From: Nanohaloarchaea archaeon PL-Br10_U2g5 | GTDB taxonomy: Archaea; Halobacteriota; Halobacteria; Halobacteriales; Haloferacaceae | Reading direction: 5' to 3' | Assembly: GCA_001564205.1 (NCBI GenBank) | Contig: LKMY01000031.1 | Span: 1 to 12,319 of the forward strand | DNA length: 12,319 bases | Shown: in pieces, positions 5,573 through 12,319 of the stretch | How the letters are laid out: every line of letters begins with the position of its first letter | How positions within the stretch are numbered: the first letter of the stretch is position 1 | Notes under the pieces: generated by a model | What the model was told of the DNA's origin: nothing | Seen by the model: the letters and a program-made list of their open reading frames with translations, nothing else | Databases searched by the model: none | Program-made: the position numbers and the translations under genes

Positions 5573-6825
5573 TGCGGGTCGATGTCCGTGCGCTCGGCGC
5601 CTGCAACCGGCTGGCCGAACGCGGTGCCGGACGAGCGGCCGACGCCGTCGCCGAGCTGACGGGAACCGATCTCGCCGTCGAAGTGACCGGTGCGAGCGTC
5701 GCCAGCGGGGAGGACCTCGCCGAGGCCTTCGCCGGACGCGAATCGATCGGAGTGAGCGTCGGGCTCCGGGGTGGATTGGAGGGCGAGGCCGTTCTCGCGT
5801 TCGACGCCGCCCACGCCGACGCCCTGATCTCGCTGCTTCCCGGCGGGCGGGGAATGGAACGCAGCGCGGTGACGGAGGTCGGTAACATCGCGCTCGGCGG
5901 CTTCCTGGACGGCTGGGCGAACTACCTCGGAACCGCGATCGACATGAGTCCGCCGCGGTACTTCGAGGCGGACGGCGCAGCGGTTCTCCCGGACGGCGCA
6001 CTCGACGGCGACGGCGTGTTCCTCTTCGAGAGCCGGCTGGACGCGACAACCACCGATCTCGACTTCTCCATCTATCTGTTGCCCGAATCAGGGGCGTTTC
6101 GCGACCTCATCGTCGGGAAGACCGCACCGGCGGCGGCACCGGGCACCGGAGGAGCCAACAGCGGACCCGGAGTCGGCGACGGACCGGGGGTCTCGTCAAG
6201 TGGTGACACGGCCGGCTCCGCCGGCGCCAGCACCACCGCGATCCCGTACGAGTCGCTGTCGTCGTTCGCGTCGCTGGCGAAGCAGGGATCAGCGAACGCC
6301 GCCGACAACATCGCGATGATGACCGGTCTCGACACCAGCGTCGACGTGAGTCGGCTGCGATTTATTCCGCTCGCGGACGTGCCCGCAGAGGTCGGTACCG
6401 AGCCCCATGCAGGGACGGTTTTCGAGCTACAGGGCGAGCCGAGCGGCTACCTCGCGATCCTGTTCGAGGAGGAGTCGGCGGCGGCGATCGCCGCCTCGAT
6501 GCTTCCGAGCGAGCCCGACGAACCGCTCGGTGGGATGGCGGAGAACGCGCTCTGTGAGCTTGGCAACGTGATGACGAGCGGCTTTATCGACGGCTGGGCG
6601 AACGTGCTCGGCACGTCGATCAGTCACTCGCCGCCGGAGTTCGTCCACGATATCGGCGCGTCGACGATCAGTCCGCTCGTCGCCAAGCTGAGCGAGCGAC
6701 AGGACTACGGGTTCGTGATCGATGCCGCAATCCGAACGGAGGGTGTACAGGCGCGGTGCGACGTGTACGCACTCCCGGACGAGCGCGAACTGGCTGCGGC
6801 GCTCGCACGGCTTCCGGAACCGTGA
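5572..6825 (+). CDS. cheC: CheC, CheY-P phosphatase, tandem double-domain form
   Basis: 417 aa, about twice the length of single CheC proteins. Two CheC domains (about 1-183 and 223-417) are joined by a Gly/Ala/Pro/Ser linker. CheC dephosphorylates CheY-P using a motif S/D-xxx-E-xx-N-x22-P. In domain 1 it is intact in the second half (S98, E102, N105, P128, in VTEVGNIALGGF). In domain 2 the second half keeps E329, N332 and P355 (CELGNVMTSGF), but Asn325 replaces the usual S/D. The first half of each domain is degenerate: near N12 the Glu is missing, and in the helix ending GSANAADN Ser and Lys replace Glu and Asn. Both halves with the motif share FxDGWANxLGT. I chose the ATG at 5572 because it overlaps the cheY stop; an upstream in-frame extension would run through cheY. 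Its stop overlaps the cheD start, fitting the known CheC-CheD complex. Confidence 0.93.
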   Translation: MRVDVRALGACNRLAERGAGRAADAVAELTGTDLAVEVTGASVASGEDLAEAFAGRESIGVSVGLRGGLEGEAVLAFDAAHADALISLLPGGRGMERSAVTEVGNIALGGFLDGWANYLGTAIDMSPPRYFEADGAAVLPDGALDGDGVFLFESRLDATTTDLDFSIYLLPESGAFRDLIVGKTAPAAAPGTGGANSGPGVGDGPGVSSSGDTAGSAGASTTAIPYESLSSFASLAKQGSANAADNIAMMTGLDTSVDVSRLRFIPLADVPAEVGTEPHAGTVFELQGEPSGYLAILFEEESAAAIAASMLPSEPDEPLGGMAENALCELGNVMTSGFIDGWANVLGTSISHSPPEFVHDIGASTISPLVAKLSERQDYGFVIDAAIRTEGVQARCDVYALPDERELAAALARLPEP

Positions 6826-7391
6826 GTCACTCTCCGTTGTCCCGCGACGGCAGAGTGGACGCCGCCGGCGAGTCGAGCAACGGCGACAGCAGATCGAATG
6901 ACGACGGGAAACCCGACTCCGCCGAGAGCCGGATCAGAGTCGGAGTCGGTGAACTCGCCGTTGCGACCGACGGTGAGCAGCTGACCACCAGCGGGCTCGG
7001 CTCCTGTGTCGCGGTGGCGCTCACTGACAAGCGGGCCGGCGTTCGGGGACTGCTCCACGCGATGTTACCGACCAACGACGGGACGAGTCGTCCGACTGCT
7101 CGTTCCGGGAAGTACGTCGACAGCGGGATCGACGCGCTCGTCACGGAGCTCCGAGAGGCGGGTGCGACGCCAACCCGATTGGAGGCGCGGATCGCCGGTG
7201 GCGCTGAGATGCTTGATCTCACGGACGCCGTCGGCCCGAGGAACGTCAAACGTGTCGAGCGTCGTCTCGAAACGGCCGGTATTCCGATCGTCGGCAGCGA
7301 TGTCGGCGACAGCGTCGGACGGACGGTTCGGTTCCGCGCCGACAGTCGGCTGGCCGTTCGGGCGGCCGACGGCTTCGAGCGGCAGCTCTGA
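6822..7391 (+). CDS. cheD: CheD, chemoreceptor glutamine deamidase
   Basis: 189 aa from a GTG at 6822 that overlaps the cheC stop (GTGA). No in-frame ATG exists nearby, and an earlier start would lie within cheC. CheD deamidates receptor glutamines and binds CheC, raising its phosphatase activity. Catalytic residues are visible: C62 (TSGLGSCVAVAL), H79 (GLLHAMLP), and T56 six residues before the Cys, as in the known T/C/H arrangement. The ARIAGGAEML segment matches the conserved AKxFGGAxM block. Residues 1-36 are a hydrophilic extension absent from compact bacterial CheD, so a later non-ATG start is possible. In Halobacterium, CheD and CheC also contact CheF proteins and so connect to the archaellum (established for that species, assumed here). 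Confidence 0.93.
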   Translation: MSHSPLSRDGRVDAAGESSNGDSRSNDDGKPDSAESRIRVGVGELAVATDGEQLTTSGLGSCVAVALTDKRAGVRGLLHAMLPTNDGTSRPTARSGKYVDSGIDALVTELREAGATPTRLEARIAGGAEMLDLTDAVGPRNVKRVERRLETAGIPIVGSDVGDSVGRTVRFRADSRLAVRAADGFERQL

Positions 7392-7414
7392 TCCCGGAGT
7401 GCTTTCTCACGGCT

Positions 7415-7423
7415 GATATTTTG
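7415..7423 (+). promoter_or_regulatory. Possible TATA box ahead of flaCE
   Basis: GATATTTTG lies in the AT-rich 72-base gap between cheD and flaCE, about 44 bases before the ATG at 7464. This would give a leader of roughly 18 bases. The gap is the only real interruption between cheY and flaI, so a separate promoter for the motor genes is plausible. Confidence 0.4.
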
Positions 7424-7463
7424 AGGGATGAATTGAAGTGGGTTCTGTGGATTATCTGTGATA

Positions 7464-9278
7464 ATGGGCCTCGAACTACCAGTGTGGGGAGCTCCAACGG
7501 CCGTTTGGATAGTCGCCACGCTGGGGCTCGTCGGTGCAAGCGTACTCGACCGGTTCCTCGACGATAGCGGCTCCGACGACGACTCGAGAGAGATGGGCGG
7601 CAACGACGACCCCTTCGGCAGCGGAGGGATGGGCGGTGGAGGCGGAATGGGCGACGGGGGCGGAATGGGTGGTGGAGGCGGAATGGGTGGTGGAGGCGGA
7701 ATGGGTGGTGGGGACGACTTCGACAACTTCGACGGAATGGACGAGTGGGACGACGATTTCGGCGACGGCGGCGGTGGCGGCTCCGACACGGACGAGTTGG
7801 AGAAACGTCTCGACGACCTCGAGAACGAGGTCGCCTCGCTCTCTTCGACGGTGTCGACCGTTCGGTCTGAAAACGAGGAGATCTCCGCCGCAGTCGACGA
7901 TATCGAGGAGGACGTCAGAAACTTACTCGACATCTACGAGATGGTCACCCGAGGAATCAACCCGTTCGTCGACGATTCGAGCGGATTCGACAGCGTCAGC
8001 GGCGGTGAGGAGTCGTTCGGCCTCTTCGACGATGATGAAGAGGAGCCAGACGACGACCTCGACGAGGACGTCGCGAACGCGGACGCCGACGGGTTCTTCG
8101 ACGACGACCTACTCGACGAGGAAGACGACGGAGACGATGCGTTCGGCGAGCTGGACGAGGAACCGGACGGTGACCAGACGGACGACGGCGACTCCGCCGA
8201 CGCCGCGTCCGAAAGCGAGGCGGCGGACGACGAAGACGACATGAACGACGATGGAAAGAGCTTCAGCGAACTGAAAGAGGAGTACGACTCCGGGGAGGCT
8301 GATTGGGCCGACGGGGACGAAGAAGCGACCGCTGACGCGGCCGCGAACGACGACCCGTTCGACGACGACCTCGGCGACGAACCGGATCCGTTCGATGACG
8401 AGCCGGATCTCGACGATGGAGATTCGAACGGCCTCACCGACGAACCGAACGCGTTTGCGGAGGAGCCGGAACCGGTCGAGGGGTTCGACGAACCGGAGCC
8501 GGAGCCTGAGCCCGACCGTAGTCGAGACCGACAATCCGGCGGCGACCCGGCGGAGGCGAGCGGTGACGGCTTCGAATACGTCCGGAAAGACGACCTCTCT
8601 AGCAGCCGTGGAAAGCCGTATCTCACGGAGCTGCCCGGCGACTACGTCGGGGACCTCCTCGTGATGGAGTGGCTGGAGTTCCTCGTCGCCGAGAGCGACG
8701 TCACCGACGCGGTGCGCGCGATCAACTACTACGAGCGCATCGAGTGGGTCGGTCCGGAGGCCGCCGCGCGGCTCAGAGACTTCCTTTCCGGCTTCGGCAC
8801 GATCGATCGGAACCTGATCGACCGTCCCGGAACGGACCGGTTGGTGCGGGAACACCACACCCGGAGCCTCCGATACGTCACCCAGCTTAACGGGACGAGC
8901 GGTCATCTCCTGCTGCTCGATCGGTGGGACGACCTCGCCGGCGGATCGCTTGTCGGCGGCGGCGCGCCGCCGATAGGGCCCCGAGGGCGAAGCCATCACG
9001 AAGGCAGCGGCCGTGGCGACACCCGCGACCTCGACAACCGCGCCCGCGGGAACGGGCACCGCCACGACGGCGATCGAAGTCGCGGTCGTGATGCGGACAC
9101 CACCGACGAGCGGGCGGATCGTCAGGGCGGTCGGGCGAACGGTCGCGCTCAGGCAGACGACCGCAATCGGTCGGAGGACCGCGCTCGGAACGACGGCGCT
9201 CCCCGGCCGATGAACGACCCGGACCCGCGTTCCGACCGCGCCGACCCGGCCGACGGAGGGTGGGGAGATGGGCGTTAG
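7464..9278 (+). CDS. flaCE: FlaCE (ArlCE) archaellum switch/collar protein, fused
   Basis: 604 aa from the ATG at 7464; a GTG two codons upstream (7458) is an alternative. FlaC/D/E proteins form the cytoplasmic collar under the motor that receives the CheY-CheF signal. Domain order: hydrophobic N-terminus (about 8-28), Gly/Met repeat (about 56-83), FlaC-like coiled coil (about 105-165, with DELEKRLDDLENEVASL and EEDVRNLLDIYEMV), a very acidic linker (about 170-365), and the FlaD/E domain (about 383-477, with GKPYLTELPGDY, VMEWLEFLV, INYYERIEWV and TRSLRYVTQLNG). A 127-residue tail rich in Arg, Asp, Gly, Asn and His follows. Its codons keep strong G/C third positions, so it appears genuinely coding rather than frameshifted. 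It overlaps flaF by 11 bases. FlaC plus FlaE in one polypeptide is usual in haloarchaea; the membrane-type N-terminus and long tail are less expected. Confidence 0.93.
   Translation: MGLELPVWGAPTAVWIVATLGLVGASVLDRFLDDSGSDDDSREMGGNDDPFGSGGMGGGGGMGDGGGMGGGGGMGGGGGMGGGDDFDNFDGMDEWDDDFGDGGGGGSDTDELEKRLDDLENEVASLSSTVSTVRSENEEISAAVDDIEEDVRNLLDIYEMVTRGINPFVDDSSGFDSVSGGEESFGLFDDDEEEPDDDLDEDVANADADGFFDDDLLDEEDDGDDAFGELDEEPDGDQTDDGDSADAASESEAADDEDDMNDDGKSFSELKEEYDSGEADWADGDEEATADAAANDDPFDDDLGDEPDPFDDEPDLDDGDSNGLTDEPNAFAEEPEPVEGFDEPEPEPEPDRSRDRQSGGDPAEASGDGFEYVRKDDLSSSRGKPYLTELPGDYVGDLLVMEWLEFLVAESDVTDAVRAINYYERIEWVGPEAAARLRDFLSGFGTIDRNLIDRPGTDRLVREHHTRSLRYVTQLNGTSGHLLLLDRWDDLAGGSLVGGGAPPIGPRGRSHHEGSGRGDTRDLDNRARGNGHRHDGDRSRGRDADTTDERADRQGGRANGRAQADDRNRSEDRARNDGAPRPMNDPDPRSDRADPADGGWGDGR
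7629..7710 (+). repeat. 18-bp tandem repeat, about 4.5 units, in flaCE
   Basis: ATG codons recur exactly every 18 bases at 7629, 7647, 7665, 7683 and 7701. Each unit encodes Met followed by five mostly Gly residues (MGGGGG, with one MGDGGG). The units at 7665 and 7683 are identical at DNA level and the last is partial. It forms a flexible linker between the hydrophobic N-terminus and the coiled coil. Confidence 0.92.
9255..9260 (+). promoter_or_regulatory. Ribosome binding site for flaF
   Basis: GGAGGG ends 7 bases before the flaF ATG at 9268 and lies inside the flaCE tail. It fixes the flaF start even though that start overlaps the upstream gene by 11 bases. Confidence 0.7.
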
Positions 9279-9741
9279 CGTCTCCGCGTCGACGGCGATC
9301 ATCGTCGCAGGGCTGTTCTTCGCGTTCACCGCGTTCTATCCCGTCGCGGCCAACGGGTTCGACCGCGTCACCGATGCACAACACGGTGTGAACGAGCGTA
9401 CGCTCGAACAGCAAAACACCGACCTCGCAGTGGCGAACGCGACGTACGACGACGATTCCAGTACTCTCACCGTCAACGCCACCAACGACGGCTCGGTCGG
9501 GCTCGTCGTGAGCGACGCGACGCTCGTCGTCGGCAACGAGTACGTCGACCTCGGCGGACCGAACGCGACCACGACCGTCGACGGTGACGACGACACCGAC
9601 CTCTGGCTGGGTGACGAGACGCTGACGGTGACGGTAGACGACGCGACGTTGGAGACCGACGTCGACGGAGACACCCGTCTCGTCCTCGTCGTCGAGTCCG
9701 GTGTCCGCGACGCCGCGACCGTAACGGAGGGCGGTGTGTAG
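9268..9741 (+). CDS. flaF: FlaF (ArlF) archaellum stator protein
   Basis: 157 aa. An N-terminal membrane helix (about 8-28, STAIIVAGLFFAFTAFYPVA) is followed by a polar helical neck (FDRVTDAQHGVNERTLEQQ) and an extracellular beta-sandwich (about 45-150) containing sequons and VNATNDGSVGLVVSDATLVV. This matches FlaF, which binds the S-layer and anchors the rotating archaellum together with FlaG. The segment DAQHGVNERTLEQQNTDL resembles the neck of haloarchaeal FlaF. It overlaps the end of flaCE and its TAG directly abuts the flaG ATG, so it belongs to a tight operon. Confidence 0.92.
   Translation: MGVSVSASTAIIVAGLFFAFTAFYPVAANGFDRVTDAQHGVNERTLEQQNTDLAVANATYDDDSSTLTVNATNDGSVGLVVSDATLVVGNEYVDLGGPNATTTVDGDDDTDLWLGDETLTVTVDDATLETDVDGDTRLVLVVESGVRDAATVTEGGV
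9726..9730 (+). promoter_or_regulatory. Ribosome binding site for flaG
   Basis: GGAGG within the last codons of flaF, 11 bases before the flaG ATG at 9742. A weaker GGTG follows nearer the start. Confidence 0.5.
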
Positions 9742-10239
9742 ATGGCGAGCGTCCCCGTCTCACACCTGATCCTGTTCATCGCGAGCCTCGTCATCGCCGC
9801 GGGCGTCGTCGGCACGATCACCACGGGGGTCGACCGCGTGAGTTCCGCGGTCGACGACGCCGGACTCGACGCGACCGAGCAGCTCCGCACCGACGTGGCA
9901 GTCATCTCCGATCCGAACGCGGGAGTGTACAACGCGAGCGACGAGCAGAACGTTACGCTGTTAATAAAGAACACCGGCACGTATCGGCTCGCTCCGGACG
10001 GATCCGGTCTCGATGTCGTATTTAACGGTCAGTTCGTCCAGCCGAACGCCCTCGACGGCGAACTCGTCTCGGCCGAGAGCGGTGCGGCGTGGAGTCGCGG
10101 CGACGTGCTCCGGCTGACGATCGACGTTAACGAGATCGACGGATACGACGACGGACTCGAGGAGGGAACCGACCACCGGGTGTTCCTCAGCATCAACGGC
10201 GACGAGGAGCTGTTCCAGTTCCGCACGGAGGCCAACTGA
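9742..10239 (+). CDS. flaG: FlaG (ArlG) archaellum stator protein
   Basis: 165 aa. A hydrophobic N-terminus (about 6-27, SHLILFIASLVIAAGVVGTI) is followed by a helix and linker (GVDRVSSAVDDAGLDATEQLRTDVAVISDP) and an extracellular beta-sandwich with KNTGTYRL, a hallmark of FlaG, and LFQF near the end. FlaG forms filaments capped by FlaF and bridges motor and S-layer as the stator. No charged prepilin cleavage site precedes the helix, as expected. It starts immediately after the flaF stop and ends one base before the flaH start, giving strict 1:1:1 coupling of F, G and H. Confidence 0.93.
   Translation: MASVPVSHLILFIASLVIAAGVVGTITTGVDRVSSAVDDAGLDATEQLRTDVAVISDPNAGVYNASDEQNVTLLIKNTGTYRLAPDGSGLDVVFNGQFVQPNALDGELVSAESGAAWSRGDVLRLTIDVNEIDGYDDGLEEGTDHRVFLSINGDEELFQFRTEAN
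10227..10231 (+). promoter_or_regulatory. Ribosome binding site for flaH
   Basis: GGAGG within the final codons of flaG, 9 bases before the flaH ATG at 10241. Confidence 0.6.
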
Positions 10240-10240
10240 G

Positions 10241-10993
10241 ATGCCGCGCACTGACAACCTACTCTCGATCGGTCTGGGTGAGCGCGACCGACTGAACAAG
10301 GAGCTCGGCGGGGGGATCCCGCGCGGGAGCATCGTCCTCATGGAGGGCGACTACGGCGCCGGCAAAAGCGCTATCTCACAGCGGTTCGCCTACGGGCTTA
10401 TCGAGGAGGGCGCCTCGGTGACGATGATGTCGACGGAGCTCACGGTCCGCGGGTTTATGGATCAGATGCATTCGTTGGAGTACAGCATGGTCAAACCGCT
10501 CTTACAGGAGGAGCTGTTGTTCCTGCATGCCGACTTCGATTCGGGCGGCGCGTTTTCCGACGGCGACGGCGAGCGCAAGGAGCTGCTCAAACGGCTGATG
10601 AACGCGGAGGCGATGTGGAAATCTGACGTCATCTTCCTCGACACGTTCGACGCCATCTTCCGGAACGATCCGACGTTCGAGGCGCTCGTCCGGAAAAACG
10701 AGGAGCGGCAGGCCGCCTTAGAGATCATCTCGTTTTTCAGAAATATCATCTCACAGGGGAAGGTGGTCGTCCTCACCGTCGACCCGTCGGCGATCGGCGA
10801 CGACGCGATCGGTCCGTTCCGGTCGATCGCCGACGTGTTCATCCAGCTCGAGATGATCGAGGTCGGCAGCGATATCCGGCGGCAGATCAACGTGAAACGC
10901 TTCGCTGGGATGGGTGAGCAGGTCGGCGACACCATCGGGTTTTCGGTACGGTCGGGGACCGGGATCGTCATCGAGAGCCGTAGCGTCGCGTAA
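10241..10993 (+). CDS. flaH: FlaH (ArlH) archaellum motor ATP-binding protein
   Basis: 250 aa, a RecA/KaiC-like fold. Walker A is GDYGAGKS (36-43) and Walker B is VIFLD (130-134), followed by Thr rather than the catalytic Glu of active KaiC ATPases. This fits the known role of FlaH as a protein that binds ATP but hydrolyses it poorly, regulating FlaI as a ring on its surface. The N-terminal NKELGGGIPRGSIVLMEGD is typical of the family. Later strands contain VVVLTVDPSAI and INVKRFAGMGEQVGDTIGFSV. Length is normal. It follows flaG by one base and precedes flaI by 10 bases. Confidence 0.97.
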   Translation: MPRTDNLLSIGLGERDRLNKELGGGIPRGSIVLMEGDYGAGKSAISQRFAYGLIEEGASVTMMSTELTVRGFMDQMHSLEYSMVKPLLQEELLFLHADFDSGGAFSDGDGERKELLKRLMNAEAMWKSDVIFLDTFDAIFRNDPTFEALVRKNEERQAALEIISFFRNIISQGKVVVLTVDPSAIGDDAIGPFRSIADVFIQLEMIEVGSDIRRQINVKRFAGMGEQVGDTIGFSVRSGTGIVIESRSVA

Positions 10994-11003
10994 CCGAGAG
11001 ACC

Positions 11004-12319
11004 ATGACCGAACACGGCACCGCGAAACCGTCCGACGAGCTCCGAAAGGCCGCCATGAAACGGCCTCACCTGCGGGAACACCTCCGCGAGTTCAAACAGA
11101 TCACTGGTGAGTTCCCGCAGTTGATCGAGGAGCCAAAAGGCGAGTACGAGTCGAACCGGCCAAACGTCATCTACCCGGTCGGCGGACCGATCTACAGCCA
11201 CGTCTACGGCGACCTCGGTCAGGACACGAAGTACTACGCCATCGAGCCGACGGTGTCCGGGCCAGAAGCGGAGATCCTCAACGAGGTGAAAAACCGGCTG
11301 CTGAGAGAGAGCGGCCAGCACACCGCACCGGATTCGGAGGCGGGATACGACGACCTCATCGAAGAGCTGTTAGAAGACGTGACACACGTCGACGAGGGTG
11401 CGGACGGGTGGCGCGGCGGGCTTTCGAAACTGTTCAACATGGGGAAGCTCTCGGTCACGGAGGAGACGTACCAGAACATCCGCTATCGGCTCAACCGCGA
11501 TATCGTCGGGCTCGGACCGCTCGAACCGATCATGCGCGACACGGCCAACGAGGATATTCACGTTATCGGCCCCCACGAGTGTCACGTCGATCACGGAACC
11601 TACGGGATGTTGGAGACCACCGTCGACTTCGGCACGCCGAAGGAGTTCGATAACTGGCTGCGCAACATGGGCGAGCGGATCGGCGATCCGCTGTCGGACT
11701 CGGACCCCATCGTCGACTCGACGCTGCCCGACGGGTCGCGTATCAACATCATCTACTCCGATGACGTCTCACTGAAAGGATCGTCGCTCACGATCCGGCA
11801 GGGCGAGGAGGTGCCGCTGTCGATCAATCAGATCACCAACTGGGGGACGCTGTCGCCGGAGTTGTCGGCGTATCTCTGGCTCTGTTTGGAGAACGAACAG
11901 ACCGTGTTCGTCGTCGGCGAGACCGCGTCCGGGAAGACGACGACGCTGAACGCGATCCTCTCGTACATCCCGAGCGACTCGAAGATCTACACCGCAGAGG
12001 ACACCGCCGAGGTCATCCCGCCGCACAACACGTGGCAGCAGCTGTTGACGCGTGAGGGGGGCGGAGAAGGCTCCTCCGACGTCGACATGTTCGACTTGGT
12101 CGCCGCCGCGCTCCGATCACGCCCCGACTACATCATCGTGGGCGAGGTCCGCGGCGCCGAGGGTCGAATGGCGTTTCAGGCGGCCCAGACGGGCCACCCG
12201 GTCATGTTGACGTTCCACGCGTCCGACATCGTCTCGATGATCCAGCGGTTCACCTCCGAGCCGATCAACGTCCCGGAGACGTTCATGGACAACGCCGACG
12301 TGGCGCTGTTCCAGAACCG
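11004..12319 (+). CDS. flaI: FlaI (ArlI) archaellum assembly/rotation ATPase, 3'-truncated
   Basis: 438 codons are visible and the frame stays open to the right edge; the family is usually about 550 aa, so roughly the last fifth is missing. FlaI is the hexameric type II/IV secretion ATPase that powers both archaellin assembly and rotation, acting with FlaJ. The N-terminal domain (about 1-275) contains NRDIVGLGPLEPIMRD and DPIVDSTLPDGSRIN. The ATPase core has Walker A GETASGKT (305-312), the Asp-box region around YTAEDTAEV, Walker B in YIIVGEVRGAE (376-386), and the His-box region GHPVMLTFHAS. The start ATG has only a weak GAGAG before it, 10 bases after the flaH stop. I prefer it to the Met at residue 18 because MTEHGTAKPSDELRK is in frame and close to flaH. 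FlaJ should follow outside the window. Confidence 0.97.
   Translation, partial: MTEHGTAKPSDELRKAAMKRPHLREHLREFKQITGEFPQLIEEPKGEYESNRPNVIYPVGGPIYSHVYGDLGQDTKYYAIEPTVSGPEAEILNEVKNRLLRESGQHTAPDSEAGYDDLIEELLEDVTHVDEGADGWRGGLSKLFNMGKLSVTEETYQNIRYRLNRDIVGLGPLEPIMRDTANEDIHVIGPHECHVDHGTYGMLETTVDFGTPKEFDNWLRNMGERIGDPLSDSDPIVDSTLPDGSRINIIYSDDVSLKGSSLTIRQGEEVPLSINQITNWGTLSPELSAYLWLCLENEQTVFVVGETASGKTTTLNAILSYIPSDSKIYTAEDTAEVIPPHNTWQQLLTREGGGEGSSDVDMFDLVAAALRSRPDYIIVGEVRGAEGRMAFQAAQTGHPVMLTFHASDIVSMIQRFTSEPINVPETFMDNADVALFQN

Noticed and set aside
6756..6821. Longer cheD starting within cheC
   Set aside because: It would overlap cheC by 70 bases. The GTG at 6822 overlapping the cheC stop gives normal coupling and retains all conserved CheD motifs.
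6827..7933. 368-codon minus-strand frame with a striking poly-Pro/Ile repeat
   Set aside because: The proline repeat is simply the complement of the Gly/Met repeat of flaCE, and the frame also runs opposite cheD.
8960..9278. Possible frameshift creating the flaCE tail
   Set aside because: Third codon positions stay mostly G or C in the annotated frame, and the other two frames do not continue a FlaE-like protein, so I treat the tail as real.
8109..9329. 406-codon minus-strand open frame opposite flaCE and the start of flaF
   Set aside because: It lies opposite two identifiable genes and contains only Val/Arg-rich antisense sequence of the acidic linker and tail.

Overview
The window looks like part of the motility and chemotaxis island of a haloarchaeon. 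Several things point this way: the very high GC content with G/C-ending codons, strongly acidic proteins (runs of Asp/Glu), class III signal peptides of the archaellin type, and a haloarchaeal fusion of the archaellum switch subunits FlaC and FlaE. The two similar tandem archaellins, with cheY-cheC-cheD directly ahead of flaCE, would fit a Halorubrum-like organism, but the genus is a guess.

Layout. (1) 1-1256: two tandem archaellin genes on the + strand. The first lacks only about its first four codons, and the two share an almost identical 5' end. (2) 1257-2698: an accessory block. It holds an acidic haloarchaeal protein of unknown function (+) with a leaderless-type promoter, convergent with a small zinc-ribbon membrane protein (-). 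A divergent intergenic region of about 230 bp follows. (3) 2699-5113: a large membrane-anchored, probably surface-exposed acidic protein (804 aa) with an octapeptide repeat at its N-terminus. (4) 5114-7391: cheY, a double-domain cheC and cheD, joined by overlapping start and stop codons and preceded by an 18-bp perfect palindrome and a TATA-like box. (5) 7464-12319: archaellum motor genes flaCE (arlCE), flaF, flaG, flaH and flaI, closely spaced. flaI runs off the right edge, and flaJ would be expected next.

How they work together. Archaellins are cleaved by the prepilin peptidase (PibD/FlaK type) and assembled into the filament. FlaI is the assembly and rotation ATPase, and FlaH is the ATP-binding regulator docked on it. 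FlaF and FlaG form the stator that links the motor to the S-layer. FlaCE forms the cytoplasmic collar that receives the switching signal. CheY carries that signal, and CheC (CheY-P phosphatase) and CheD (receptor deamidase and CheC partner) adjust it. The adapter CheF, CheA and the receptors are not in the window.

No RNA genes, CRISPR arrays, transposases or attachment sites were seen. The points most worth a second look are the palindrome ahead of cheY, the alternating intact and degenerate active sites in the double CheC, the membrane-anchored FlaCE with its Gly/Met repeat and long charged C-terminal tail, the relaxed codon use inside the second archaellin, and the uncharacterised accessory genes placed between archaellins and motor.
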